From Membranipora membranacea (taxonomy: Eukaryota > Bryozoa > Gymnolaemata > Cheilostomatida > Membraniporidae), in assembly GCA_914767715.1 (NCBI GenBank), contig OU612068.1, forward strand, positions 3,782,001 through 3,846,000: 64,000 nucleotides of DNA, given 5' to 3'. Below, piece by piece: positions 25,012 to 37,066 of the stretch (the stretch's first letter is position 1; every line of letters starts with the position of its first letter). Below the pieces are notes generated by a model. That model saw nothing but the letters and a program-made list of their open reading frames with translations. It searched no databases and was not told the origin of the DNA. Made by a program: the position numbers and the translations under genes.

Positions 25012-28000
25012 CACTGCGTTTCATACCCAAGAATTGTCTGACAATTCTGTACAATTCTAGAATTGTCATAAACTGACCTATATATCATTACCCAACCAGC
25101 AACCATTATTGTGTAATTAACCCTGCCTGCTAAATAAATTACTTTCATTATTGATATTATATAGCCATAGTATAAGCCTTTACAGTTCTAGTCAATATCA
25201 TACAATTGGATATGCTGTAATGAATAGATATTGCTGTGCAAGGTAGCATCAAAATCGATATTGCGGGAGGCCCGGTCCAAATCCCTGCGGGGGCAAATGT
25301 TTTCTTTTCGTATCATCATGATGGAAAATGAAAGCATTCCAGTCGAATTGTTGGCTCACAATTTTTGTAAGCACGGAAAACTCTTAGTAATGAGTATGAT
25401 GACGCGACAAAATACTTATGCTCAACTCTTCTGTATTGTACCATACCCTACGTTATATTTTGTGCAATCTGTTAATATTGGGAGCAACTGCATAAATAGA
25501 ATAAATCAGCTAAACTATGCTAGCAGAATTATCAGAAGACTTTGCTACTAATAAAAATGTACAACATCGCTCCCCAGATGAGCGAGGAATTACTTTGTAT
25601 CAACTGTCCTACATGCCTGAGTGGAGAGAAGTGATATGTGAATGAGGCCATATTATCAGCAGAACCACTGACTACTGAAAATATGCTGACTAATGCTAAA
25701 AAAACTCAAACTTGGTGTCACAGCAAGTAGTATGAGTGCTGATTGTTGGCATAGTCTAAACTACATTCCTTGTGATTATTGAGAGTGAATGGCTTTCAGC
25801 TATTTCTATTTGTTGGCCAAAGATGCTCTGAGCATGGAGTTAGCTCTGAATGTTATGGTATGTGGGCTGAGGGAGGCAAAGGTAAATCAACTATCGTAAG
25901 CCTGGTATATATTCATTACCTGTCTACAAAGGAGCTCTTGATGCTATACTATATCATTCTCAGCCATCTCAGTTATACGGTGTACAGGAAGCAATTCTGG
26001 CATAGTTCTCTCTCACTCTTGGATGGTAGTCCCCTAGTAGGTGTTGGCACTAGTACAGATAGTATTAAAATGTTAGACTAGTGGCAACACCGTTTAATGT
26101 AATAAATTTTAATCTGTCAGCTTGAGTGCCACAAGCAGGGAGATTGGCCAATAACAGGCATAATTACTTAACTACCTTGATATCCTTGTTGTCAAAATTT
26201 TTAATTGTCCAATTAAGTATAATTAACACTGTTTGTTAATCCTTCACACACATTCCATTGCACTTGTAACAAGTCATCATGACACACTTGTGGAATCAGA
26301 GAGACAGGAGTCATTGTAAGCTGACCTAACTTCCTGTCTTTTGCCGCTGATAATGAATGCCGTGAATTTTTAATTTCGCGAATATTCAATTTTATAATGA
26401 TGGTTGTTTGGGTGTAAGTGCAATCATGATCATTCTTTGACGGAAGAGTGAGGGGGCGGGAAGTTGTAACATTTTATGCAAAATACTAGATAAATGTCCA
26501 AATTCCATTTGTATATTTTTATCAAATTATTTCACCAAACTCTGCTTCAAAGCTCATCATTGTACAGAGTTATTATGCCAAGAATGAGATTGCCTCGCAA
26601 AAAACCTTAAATTCTCTGGCGCCCTTATTCTCCAGTATTTGCAAAAAAGTTTCATTGATATTCCGCGCTTCTTGGTCAACTTCAAGAGTTGAGCCAGCAT
26701 TATACGATAATCTGTGTGTTTATCAACAGGGTTGTCCATTTTTACATCTACTGGTACCCCATAAGTTCTGTGAGGGTTGCCTATGAATGCCAGTGTAAAC
26801 AAAATTAACATTCTTACTGGCTTATCTTGATTATGACTTCATGGGTAAATAACTTGGATACCAACAATACATCCAATTATGCTTGGCTAAGATGTTGATG
26901 TTAATTGAAAGGTAAACAATTGGCAGATGACACTGTGAGAATCTTGTTCAAATTCAATAATAAGCTAATCTCATTAAAAATGATCAGACAGATCAAACTG
27001 TACACTGTAGCCATTATTTGCATGCATCAAAGAGTTTGGTATGTTAAAGGTTCTATCAACCTGAAATTCCAATCATTTCAACAAATTCAGATTAGGGGCT
27101 TGCAGGGCCATTACAGCTGTTAAATTTTAAAGCGATAAATTATTGCCTGGACAGCCTTTTGGCAGATAATCTTTCAAAGCTCTCAGATTATTATTATCGG
27201 CTGCATTGATAAATTTAGAATTTACAGTGACCACCAGACATTCTGTACAAACGAGTTCTATTGTGTCATTGAATGATAGGCCTGCTATATTTACTCTTGC
27301 TTCTCTCTACCGCTATACCATAAAATTCAATTAATGGCTACAATGCACTGTTTAATCTGCCTGATCATTTTCAATGAGATTAGCTTATTGAATTTGAACA
27401 AGATTCTCATAGTGTCATTTGCCAATTGTTTACCTTTCAATTGACATCAACATCTTAGCCAAGCATAATTGGATGTATTGTTGGTATCCAAGTTATTTAC
27501 CCATGAAGTCATAATCAAGATAAGCCAGTCAGAATGTTCATTTTGTTTACACGGGCATTCATAGGCAACCTTCACAGAACTTATAAGGTACCAGTAGATT
27601 TAAAAATGGACAACCCTGTGGGTAAAGACGCAGATTATCATATAATGCTGGCTCAACTCTTGAAGTTGACCAAGAAGCGCGGAAAATCAATGAAACCTTT
27701 TTGCAAATACTAGAGAATAAGGGCGCCTGAGAATTTGAGGTTTTTTTGCGAGGCAATCTCATTCTTGACATAATAACTCTGTACAATGATGAGCTTTGAA
27801 GCAGAGTTTGGTGAAATAAGTTGATGAAAATATACAAATGGAATTTTGACAATTATCCAGTATTTTGCATAAAATGTTACAACATCCCGCCCCTCACTCT
27901 TCTGACAAAGTGTGATCATGATTGCAATTACACCCAAACAACCATCATTATAAAAATGAATATTCGCAAAATTTAAAACTCACTGCATTCATTATCAGCA

Positions 28001-29082
28001 GCAAAAGACAGGAAGTTAGGTCAGCTTACAATGACTCCTGTCTCTCTGATTCCACAAGTGTGTCATGATGACTTGTTACAAGTGCAATGGAATGTGTATG
28101 AAGGATTAACAAACAGTGTTAATTATACTTAATTGTACAATTAAAAATTTTGACAACAAGGATATCAAGGTAATTATGTAATTATGCCTGTTATTGGCTA
28201 TCCTCCCTGCTTGTGGCACTCAAGCTGACAGATTAAAATTTATTACTTTAAACAGTTGCCACTAGTCTAACATTTTAATACTATCTGTACTAGTGCCAAC
28301 ACCTACTAGGGAACTACCATCCAAGAGTGAGAGAGAAATATGCCAAAATTGCTTCCTGTACACCGTATAACTGAGATGGCTGAGAATTATATAGTATAAC
28401 ACCAAGAGCTCCTTTGTAGACAGGTAATGAATATATACCAGGCTTACAATAGTTGATTTACCTTTGCCTCCCTCAGTCCACATACCATAACATTCAGAGC
28501 TAACTCCATGCTCAGAGCATCTTTGGCCAACAAATAGAAATAGCTGAAAGCCATTCACTCTCAATAATCACAAGGAGCGTAGTTTAGACTATGCCAATAA
28601 TCAGTACTCATACTACTTGCTGTGACACCAAGTTTGAGTTTTTTTAGCATCAGTCAGCATTTATTTTCAGTAGTCAGTGGTTCTGTGGATAATATGGCCT
28701 CATTCACATATCACTTCTCTCCACTTAGGCATATAGGACAGTTGATACAAAGTAACTCCTCGCTCATCTTGGGAGCGATGTTGTACATTTTTATTAGTAG
28801 CAGAGTTCTGATCTGAACCTGGGCCTCCCGCAATATAGATTTTGATGCTACCTTGCACAGCAATATCTATTCATTACAGCATATCCAATTGAATGATATT
28901 GACTAGAACTGTAAAGGCTTATACTATGGCTATACAATATCAATAATGAAAGTAATTTATTTAGCAGGCAGGGTTAATTACACAATAATGGTTGCCGGTT
29001 GGGTAATGATATATAGGTCAGTTTCTGACAATTCTAGAATTGTACAGAATTGTCAGACAATTCTTGGGTATGAAACGCAGTG
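25012..29082. mobile_element. 4.07-kb giant foldback transposon
   Basis: Left arm 25012-27020 and right arm 27329-29082 are reverse complements at high identity around a 308-base loop. The ends read CACTGCGTTTCATACCC with one mismatch in the first 67 bases, and TTA flanks both sides (3-bp target duplication). Unit B has the site empty near 38498. The subterminal part repeats GAATTGTC/GACAATTC, which folds into small hairpins. The left arm has about 255 extra bases (about 25275-25530). A 100-codon frame (25779-26081 and 28564-28262) is open in both arms but resembles no transposase. CACTG ends with a 3-bp duplication recall CACTA elements; a TTA target also fits Harbinger. Confidence 0.93.
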
Positions 29083-30612
29083 TTACAATTTAAATAACAA
29101 ACCTATCACCCCACTTATCAACCATTTTACCATAGCCTAAAACAAAATTGACAGGGACGGTGTGGGTGAGATCCCATCCTTTCGGAGTTCACAAGTAAGA
29201 GGAGGATAAACAGTATGGAGTCGACTGTACTGTACATGCCAAAAAAGCTGTTGCTATGTACAAATTCATATCACTGTAAAAGCTGAAGTCATATGCTAAT
29301 GGGTTATCACTAACGCCGGGAAATTCAGCCTACAGTGATATTAATTATTTAACAGGAGCGGCTTATCGTGTACTTATGTGATTTACGCAATGCTACATGG
29401 TGTATCAGTATCACCATTATCTAACCACATCAACAAAAGGAACATATCCCAAAATATTCACTCAAAGTAATTTCTTCACCAGGCATTGTTATATTTCTAA
29501 CAACTGATTTTTTCCACATTAACTAAAATAAATAAATTTCCATTGTCAGAAGACATTGAACAATGGTAGTTATCATCATTCATTACCTTTTTTGACAAAT
29601 TGAGCCTTTGCAGTACTCTAATGTTGATAGAAGTGAGAGCTTACTGGGCTTGTCCAGTGCAAAGACTTAAATACCTTATGAATCAGCAGAAGGGAATCTT
29701 CCCAACAGTATACACAATTTTTCACCCAGAGGCTATTAATTTTCTCAATCTAAAAATGTTGCATAAATACTACCTTGAAACCACTAATGTTGTAGCGACT
29801 AGCAAGGCCTCATTACTCATGTTTTAGCGAGCCCTCATTGGTCATAAGATCAGAGACTTGAGGCTGTTGGAAATTTGCGGCATGCTAACTCTGGTCATTT
29901 AAAAAATTGAACAGTTAAACACACAGCAGTTCTCCCACTCTTACAACCCTCAGAAATACACTTAAAACATTTGTCATGTCAGTGCATACCCAGATATAGG
30001 TCTCAACCTGTTGTAGCAAGTGATTTTACCGAAGTTTATAAAAATATGCATATACATGTATGTATAATGTTGAAGTTGCAATCACATCTACTTTACATAC
30101 ACAAAAGGGAGAACACTGAATAGTTTTCCAATGACTGCTAGAGAAAATAAAAATAGGTAGCCTATCAGCTTTTCCATGCCTGATTCTTATATTTTCATAA
30201 ATATATTATATACAGGTATTATTCATTCAATGATTTTGTAAAATTATGCAATTTATCATACAAATTATGAGATCAACGTAAAAAACCAGAATTAAACCTT
30301 TGTTATAAAAAATTAATTCAAATATACACAGAGAAAAATAATGGAGTGAAATACAGCTAAATTGTTGGTGAAATCAGAGCAGTGCGAACTTCAGTTGAAA
30401 TAAGCGCATATTTTGCTCACAATGCTGTTAAAATAAGAGTAAAGTCATCTTAGCATGAGAATATTTGATCGCTGTGTAAAAAAAGAGCGAAAATTGCTTA
30501 TTTGCTGGAACAGCGTAAAATCAGAGTAAACCAAAATGAGACAGAGCAGTCATATAAACATTTGATTGATTGAATAGTTGATCATCAAGCTAGCTAGGAT
30601 CTAAGATCTTAG
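29083..30612. other. Junction between duplication units A and B
   Basis: The first 280 or so bases continue the unit A homology to B (CCTATCAC, then GGGAAATTCAGCCTACAGTGATAT). After about 29360-29500 no homology, exon or element was recognised up to the unit B start at 30613. The last bases before it are a small repeat, GGATCTAAG twice. Confidence 0.5.
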
Positions 30613-30654
30613 GATCTAAGTGTCAAGATGATTTCAAAGAAAGGGAAAAGGTGA
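30613..30654 (+). pseudogene. ERAL1 last-exon fragment
   Basis: GATCTAAGTGTCAAGATG to the stop codon TGA matches the final 42 bases of the ERAL1 coding sequence (20665-20706), and the homology continues into the 3' flank. There is no splice acceptor or other exon, so it is a breakpoint relic that fixes the direction of the duplication. Confidence 0.92.
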
Positions 30655-31500
30655 CGAGTGTGATAGTGGATATAAATACTGGATGTGAAATAGGTCTGAA
30701 TGTGGAACTGAGGATGAGACTGAAAGTCAGTCCGAATGTTGGACTGAAGTTGTTTGACAATTGAATGCCACTAGCAGCATCCCCAGAGTTTAAGAGTTTA
30801 AACTACATGACAATACAAATATATGAGAACTCAGTTTAATGCCAAGTAACATGTTCGCTGCTGAAAATTCCTGCAAAGCAAGTTTATCTCTTACAGATTC
30901 ATAGCCTAGCAAATCACGACTGTGTCTTATTAATTATTGAATGTGATCAATGAACGCATCACAGTGAGGTGAGCAAAGTCACAATTTCTTCTTTATGCAA
31001 TACTATAGATATACGCTATATATAAGTATTAAATGCAATAAGATATATCTAATAAAATTCAATATGTAATAAATGGAAAATATAATATGATAAATATTAA
31101 CATACCATAAATTCATTGAGTGCAGACACAAAGTTTTGTGGTAAGTTTCATTCTAAGCCTCATAGAAACACCAATTCAACTAATTGAGATTTGACATCGC
31201 ATATATACCAGACCGCTTTATTTGATATCTCTCAGCAGGAACCAAGCTTGTGGTCTAGAGGCTTTTGTCTTCTCAACAAACAAAGCACACCAAAAATAAC
31301 TAACAGACTAGAACCCTTACTGTTGTATGTGCCAATGGCTTTTCGTTACGACCCCTGTAAAAATTTATTTGATTGTTGCATATACTGGTACACAGCAGCT
31401 GTCCTGTGTTGGTCCTCCATAATCAAAATATGCATAGTCATAATTATGTGAAGTGTAGGTTGTTTTGTTTCTTACAACTGAATTTTTCTGGGGAATACAG

Positions 31501-34500
31501 CTCAGTTAATTAAAGTCAAATATTGGCAAATCCTAGGCTAAGAGGTTGTCTTCTCTTATTGTTGAAATTTGGTGGGTCATTTACAAAATAGAGTTATCAC
31601 CCCATGTATTTTGTTTATCGTGAGAAAATGGCCTTTACATGCCAGCATGGCTTAAGCTTATCCTAAAAATCCTTGCCATAATAACATGGCAATTTATGTT
31701 CAAGTTGTGCCGTATGACTGCAGCTTTCCAAACTAGAATCGTTTGCAATGTCAATTTTACATCAGCTTCCACTTACATAGCTTGATTTTCGTTGGGGAAA
31801 CACTGTGATGAGCATACAAACCATGTGAATTGTAGCTGCTAGTTGCAGATTAATCTATATGAAGCTATCTATCTGTGTAAAACTATTTAGTTGGTGGCTA
31901 GACTGATTCACAGAGTAAAGCGATACGGAGTAAGTTTTTCAACAAAAGACAAGTCAAAAAGTTTTTTACACCTTGGTCAAGGTACTTGCAAGCTTTGTGT
32001 CAAGGGAAGAATTATGTGAAGCTTGATGCCAAAAACTCCTTTCATCTATTTGTCACAAATATAGGGTCTCGGAGCATGAATTGAATTCAAAGTTTTTGAT
32101 TGCAGTAAAGAATAGAATATGCAGGCTCGCCCGTTAAAAAATTTCCTTCTGTACAGCCTTACTCCACGATTAGATTTGATGTTTTATGCTCAAGTTACAC
32201 CTGTAATTATTCTAGCTAAATTGGTAAGGTGGGTAGCTACGTAAGCAGCATTGTGACTGTTTCAATGATAGGAATAACTATTATAATCTTGGAATGATAC
32301 TGCCACATGTTCCCTTGGTCTCTGCAATCAATCAATGAACCTTAAATTTATGGAAAGGGCCTCATATCAAATGTATCTGCGGTCCATCGACTACTGGGCT
32401 TTGGTTGGCACCCAGGTGTGCTCAGACCTGCCTGCAAACAAAGAGCAACCTGGCAAAGATATTGCAGCCTCTCCACTAAGGCCACAAATTTTGCCGCCCA
32501 TGCTCCGGGATGTGACAAGACATCTGATTCAAATCAACCTTCAATTTAATCTGATGTAATAAATTTTATAAGAAGCGACGTGCCTTGAGACTCAAAGGTT
32601 ATCCTCAGGTTTTGATATTCTAGTATTATATTGCCTTTAAATCCTTTCGAACAGATAAACAAGGCACAACAATCACAAATTCTTCCACTGTAATGAAAGA
32701 CAGAGACTGTAATAGAAGTTGTTGTTTACAAATAATTATGATTTTCTTGAGGGATTAGAAACTTCGCTCTGAGAAAACAATGTCTGTAATTGCTCCAACA
32801 ACATTACACCGATATCTTCATCCAGCTTAGGTCTTAGGTACTTGGATTTTTTCAATGCACTAAGTGAAGAAATACTTTAACTTTTGTTTGGAAGCCAGCT
32901 CAGATTTTTTCTTTATGAAGGCAGCCAACCTGATCGGCTAACTGAATCCTCAAAAGTAACAACATTATAACTTGCTGTAGTATAGATGGAGTCCAAGGGC
33001 GAGATTTTGAAATTTCAACAGTAACATGAATTCTGTCACTGGCCCTGTCCTTTTATTTGGTTATTTGAGGAATTTAATTCCTCAATGGTGATAAATACAC
33101 ACAGGTCGACCAAACAGTTACTATAGCTCACTGACTATGCAGCAGAATATTTCACAAAGAATATTATGTGTGTCATTAGTGATGAGCCCTCCAGACACAC
33201 AGTTATCACAATCCTATACCCATCCAGAAATATTACATCAGTGTTTTTCAATAATAAAAATATCTGGATGGTTAAATCCCATAGAAGATCAACTCAGCAA
33301 TACACATTCCTGTAAAATTTAAGCTCAAACATTAGGTGTATTTTGAAAATGCTATTCTTTAACAGTATCCATTGGAGCTGGCAACATCTTTGCAGCCTCC
33401 CCCCTGTCTTAGCATAAAATAGGCGAAATCTAATTCATAGGAAATCTGAACGGATGAAAAAGCCAAATCCATGCCATGTTTCGGAATATAGAAGCACATG
33501 ACATAAGGATGGTATAGCACAAACATCTTTCCCCCGAGCACTCTCTACATGGTAACTCCCGGGAAAAGGTTAACCGGTTAGCCAAGAGTAAAGTGATCGC
33601 AACCTTGTATTATTTTTAGAAGCATTGACCATGGCTTGGTTGAGTAAAGAGAATGTCGATAACAGAATTTTGACAAGGTGTCATAGTCGATTGCAAAAAG
33701 GTAAATAAATTAGTAGCCAGCCGGTAGAGCCAACTGATTCAACATATATGATATAATAATTTAGCTGCAATATATTTGGTATAAAAAAATGGGGCGCACT
33801 CAATATGGGCCAATTTTTTTATCAGAACTGGGGTTTTGGGCTTGGCATACTGGTTGGAAAATATATTTGGTCTGAGCAGGAATAAATTTCTGAATATGTA
33901 TGTTGAATAGTGAAGATTAATGATTTTGAGTTATATAGTCATTCTGAAAGAATTTGATGGGTGGCTGCCAATCCGTCCCAACAGTCTACACTGAAAACTA
34001 AGTAACCAACAGAAATATTCTTTTGTTTAAGTTCAGTATAGCACCTCTGTTGTCATTTGTCAATTGCTCCACTCCTTTGATAAAAGGCAATTGTAATTTG
34101 TTTGAAACTGTACGCAATGGCATAGAAACTACAAATATATATGCTCTTTGCACTGCATTGCGCAACAATGCCACAGCACTGATGGATGAAATAAACACCT
34201 TAATGAGAAAGTAAATCGCATTTTAAAATGTGTTAAAAATTATTTCAAACATGCCCTCAAAAACATATTTAGATGATGTGATGAACTGATGCTCCAAAAA
34301 AAAACAGATCTCTGTGACTTACCATGTCGAAATGTAACTCTGCCCAAACAGAAAAACATGACCTTGGAGATTTTTTGTCAGATTTTGAGTTTTTTTGCAG
34401 AAAAAAATAAATGAATAGTTAACTGACTGACTAACAATCCAGTTGATCAAATGTGGTTATTCTGAATTAAAAACTGTACGGAGGAGATAGCTTTTTGAAA

Positions 34501-34551
34501 AGTAAGGAGGAGATAACTATGATTGAGCATTTTTGACTTTAAATACCTGAG
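31501..34551. mobile_element. 3.05-kb TIR DNA element inserted in receptor pseudogene
   Basis: The left end CTCAGTTAATTAAAGTCAAA and the right end (reverse complement CTCAGGTATTTAAAGTCAAA) form imperfect inverted repeats of about 25 bases. AG on both sides may be a 2-bp target duplication. In unit A the homologous sequence is uninterrupted (AATACCGGTTGT near 21564), giving the empty site. Short ORFs inside (32335-32559, 34023-34214) match no transposase I recognise, so it is probably non-autonomous. Confidence 0.78.
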
Positions 34552-34812
34552 AGGTTGTTACATTTGAATAGTGGGTCACTTTCAGAATTAAGCTTTGGTA
34601 ATAGTGATGATTACTTTAACTTTGACTTTAATCGCCCGGCAACATAATGCAGCAGTGGAAATTGATGTTGCGTTGTTGCTGTAGGATTTGTATTTCTGCT
34701 GGGGTTGTTGGTGTGGTGGTGAATGTATCTATATCATCATAATCTTCATCTATTTCCTCATAGATATGTTCGTCCAGGTCAGGAATGGGAGGTTTGGGCC
34801 TGTTAATGAAGG

Positions 34813-35059
34813 ACTCTGCCTGCAGGATAGCCTTGTGGGTGGCATAGTCTATCTCTGCAGCACAGCGGTAGTGGCGCTGCCTTCCATCAAGGTTCAAGGT
34901 TATGAGATATCAAAACCAGTGTTCCATTTTGGCCCAAATATTTCTAAATTATGGGTTTCCATTATTTGTCCAATTTGGGTACTCAGACTAGGTGAATCAG
35001 TTCAAGCCCCATGCTGCAGAGACGAACGTATGCCTCAACAGTTCGCACATGCGCAGAGT
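34813..35059. mobile_element. 247-bp MITE with 11-bp target duplication
   Basis: GTTAATGAAGG stands at 34802-34812 and again at 35060-35070. The insert begins ACTCTGC and ends GCAGAGT. The intact receptor exon (near 42835) has the same site once and unbroken, so the insertion is exact. The 89-codon ORF crossing it is a chimera of MITE and exon. Confidence 0.85.
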
Positions 35060-35874
35060 GTTAATGAAGGGCATAATCGTGATATCTGGTGTTACTGAAG
35101 TAGCTACATCTATCTCCATGCTTCCCATAGTGGTATTTTCCAGATTTTGCTGATTAGGAAATGTGAACACCGCTATGACATGCAGTGTCAAATCATTAAC
35201 ATGAATACTCATTCAAAGTTCATTGGAGATTGATTGCACTGGCATTTTACCTAAAACTTGCACCAGTTAGGAAAAAAAGATCACATAAGGCAGTTGTCAT
35301 CAGCCGATTGTTTCTGAAAAGCAGATATAAAAGCCACCACAAGTAATGCATCAACAAAAATGTTGAGGTATTTGGGATCAACATAAGAGCTTTTGCAGCA
35401 GGTGATTTGGTAGATACTGATTGGTGGACAATGAATTGTTAGCAGATTAAGCACATCCTGTATCGAAATATTACATATTTCAACACAATCGGATCGATTT
35501 GACATTTTGTCTTGCTGCAAAAAATGTCGAACTGGAAACACTTTTGTCTATGTAATTATTTAAGAATTTATGCAAAAACAAAGCTTTGCCTGCCTCTACC
35601 TCTACCTCTACCTGTATTAGAATGAAAATGAAACCCATTGGCTTGTATAAACTTGTTCCAAGTGCAAATGACGTCCCGATCTCCCTAAATTTAGTCATGA
35701 TCATAACTGAGATCTGGCGTAGTTATTTATCTTAGACAATAAGAAAGGGAAATATCACTAGGTGGAAAAATGAACTAGATGTTTTTACGCAATGGAATAA
35801 CTGCCAGGTACGGTATCAGATAAGCTAATTGTATCGGAATCGCTCATATAAAACCAGACCAGTCTTGACTAACC

Positions 35875-36123
35875 ATGAGAACGCTTCGAGACAATGATTT
35901 ATTATCCAAACACCCAGTAGTTCATTTCAATGTAGAGAATTCAAACTCCCACATTCGACACAAAAAATGGCTTCTTACTGTAAACAATTTGCAGCTTGAC
36001 AATCTAACAAAAATTGACAAGGACTCAAAAAACAATGCTACTTCGGTTGGAATTGTCCTGTTCACAATATACCAGTCTCCTTGTGGCGAAGGAGAAATTA
36101 ACGCAAAAAATAGACTTCATTAA
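35875..36123 (+). other. Uncertain 82-codon open frame in unit B
   Basis: The open frame starts MRTLRDNDLLSKHPVVHF and ends NRLH. The unit A counterpart (about 22335-22585) has in-frame stops and indels. No signal peptide, domain or good splice context was seen. It may be chance or a remnant of an older gene in the duplicated block. Confidence 0.2.
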
Positions 36124-37066
36124 AAAGGAAAGGAAGGATCATACAATGGTGTATATAATACTTTTAATTGTCCTCCAATCAAAATTTATCTTATCACCTG
36201 TTGTAAAAAACCAGTCCATTGTTAGAGGTAATCCCACACGTCAGTCTATTTTTTCTGTATAGAACAAAGCAGGCCACACCTTCTTTCAGAGTGTGGTCTT
36301 AATCCCCAGATAGATTAAGATGAGTCCTCAATAACCTTAATCCTCTTCCTGCTGTAAAGGCCTCACAAATCACTAAGAAATTATCACAGTGGAGATGATG
36401 TAACAAAGTAGCCATCCAAATAGTTTTAAAAAGAACATAATCGACAACGTAATCAGGCAAAAAATAATTCGTTTTCGTAATCACACCAAATAATCAGCTG
36501 CAAAAAGTTTCTCACTAAATCAATTACACCAATTTATCAATCTCTGTCAGGTAGACATTAACAGTCAACATAAAAATCCGGTGCTTGCTCAAACTTTGTC
36601 TTGTCATGACATGCTCGTCCCATGCAATCACTACTAAATGTGCCAAATCCAGATATATTACTAGCTCTATAATGATATGGATGGATGTAGCATTTGAGGT
36701 TATAATTTGGTCTCTTGTAAAAAATGGCAAAATTATTTTAATAAATTGGAGAAAAATTATCATAAGGACTAACTCTGTTTTATAGCTCTTAAAATTGTTG
36801 GTTTTAATAGAGATTTTCACAAATAGGGATACTGCTCATGGTAGGGAAGCTCACTGGCAACCACTAACGAGCTTTTGTGTGTGTAAAAAACAATGAGCAA
36901 GCAATCCAGCGACACAGAACTCAAATGATTTATCTGTAGTTGTTTGGCTTTGCTTGATTTAAACATTAGAATTTTACTACCCTTTATTTGAAGAATACAA
37001 CCATGATTCTCGACAAATACGCTAACTTGTTCAATACTTTCAGTATCAGATGCAGTGTAGAGAGTT

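Larger units (their letters stand above)
20665..29360 (+). repeat. Segmental duplication unit A
   Basis: Sequence from the last 42 bases of ERAL1 to about 29360 is repeated in the same order in unit B (30613 to about 38815). Shared landmarks: ERAL1 end (20665/30613), receptor tail remnant (21412/31365), CCCATTGGCTTGTATAAAC (21671/35635), secreted-gene exons (23558/37067 onward), and TTAACAGGAGC near the right ends. Differences are insertions and deletions described separately. Confidence 0.9.
31365..35150 (-). pseudogene. Receptor last-exon pseudogene, unit B, split by two transposons
   Basis: Read on the minus strand, 35150-35060 matches NLENTT and IMPFIN of the intact receptor tail. A 247-bp MITE follows. 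Then 34812-34640 gives RPKPPIPDLDEHIYEEIDED, a one-base frameshift and LHYVAGRLK-like sequence. A 3.05-kb TIR element follows, and 31490-31365 carries the C-terminal remnant with an internal deletion. It cannot encode the tail. Before decay its tyrosine site read YEEI where the intact gene has YDEI. No ectodomain or membrane exon of this copy was found upstream. Confidence 0.85.

Noticed and set aside
25779-26081. P-loop NTPase suggested by GGKGKST in the foldback ORF
   Set aside because: The GxxxxGK spacing is not met and no other ATPase motif follows.
34688-35098. 136-codon plus-strand ORF
   Set aside because: Antisense to the receptor-tail pseudogene and crosses a MITE.
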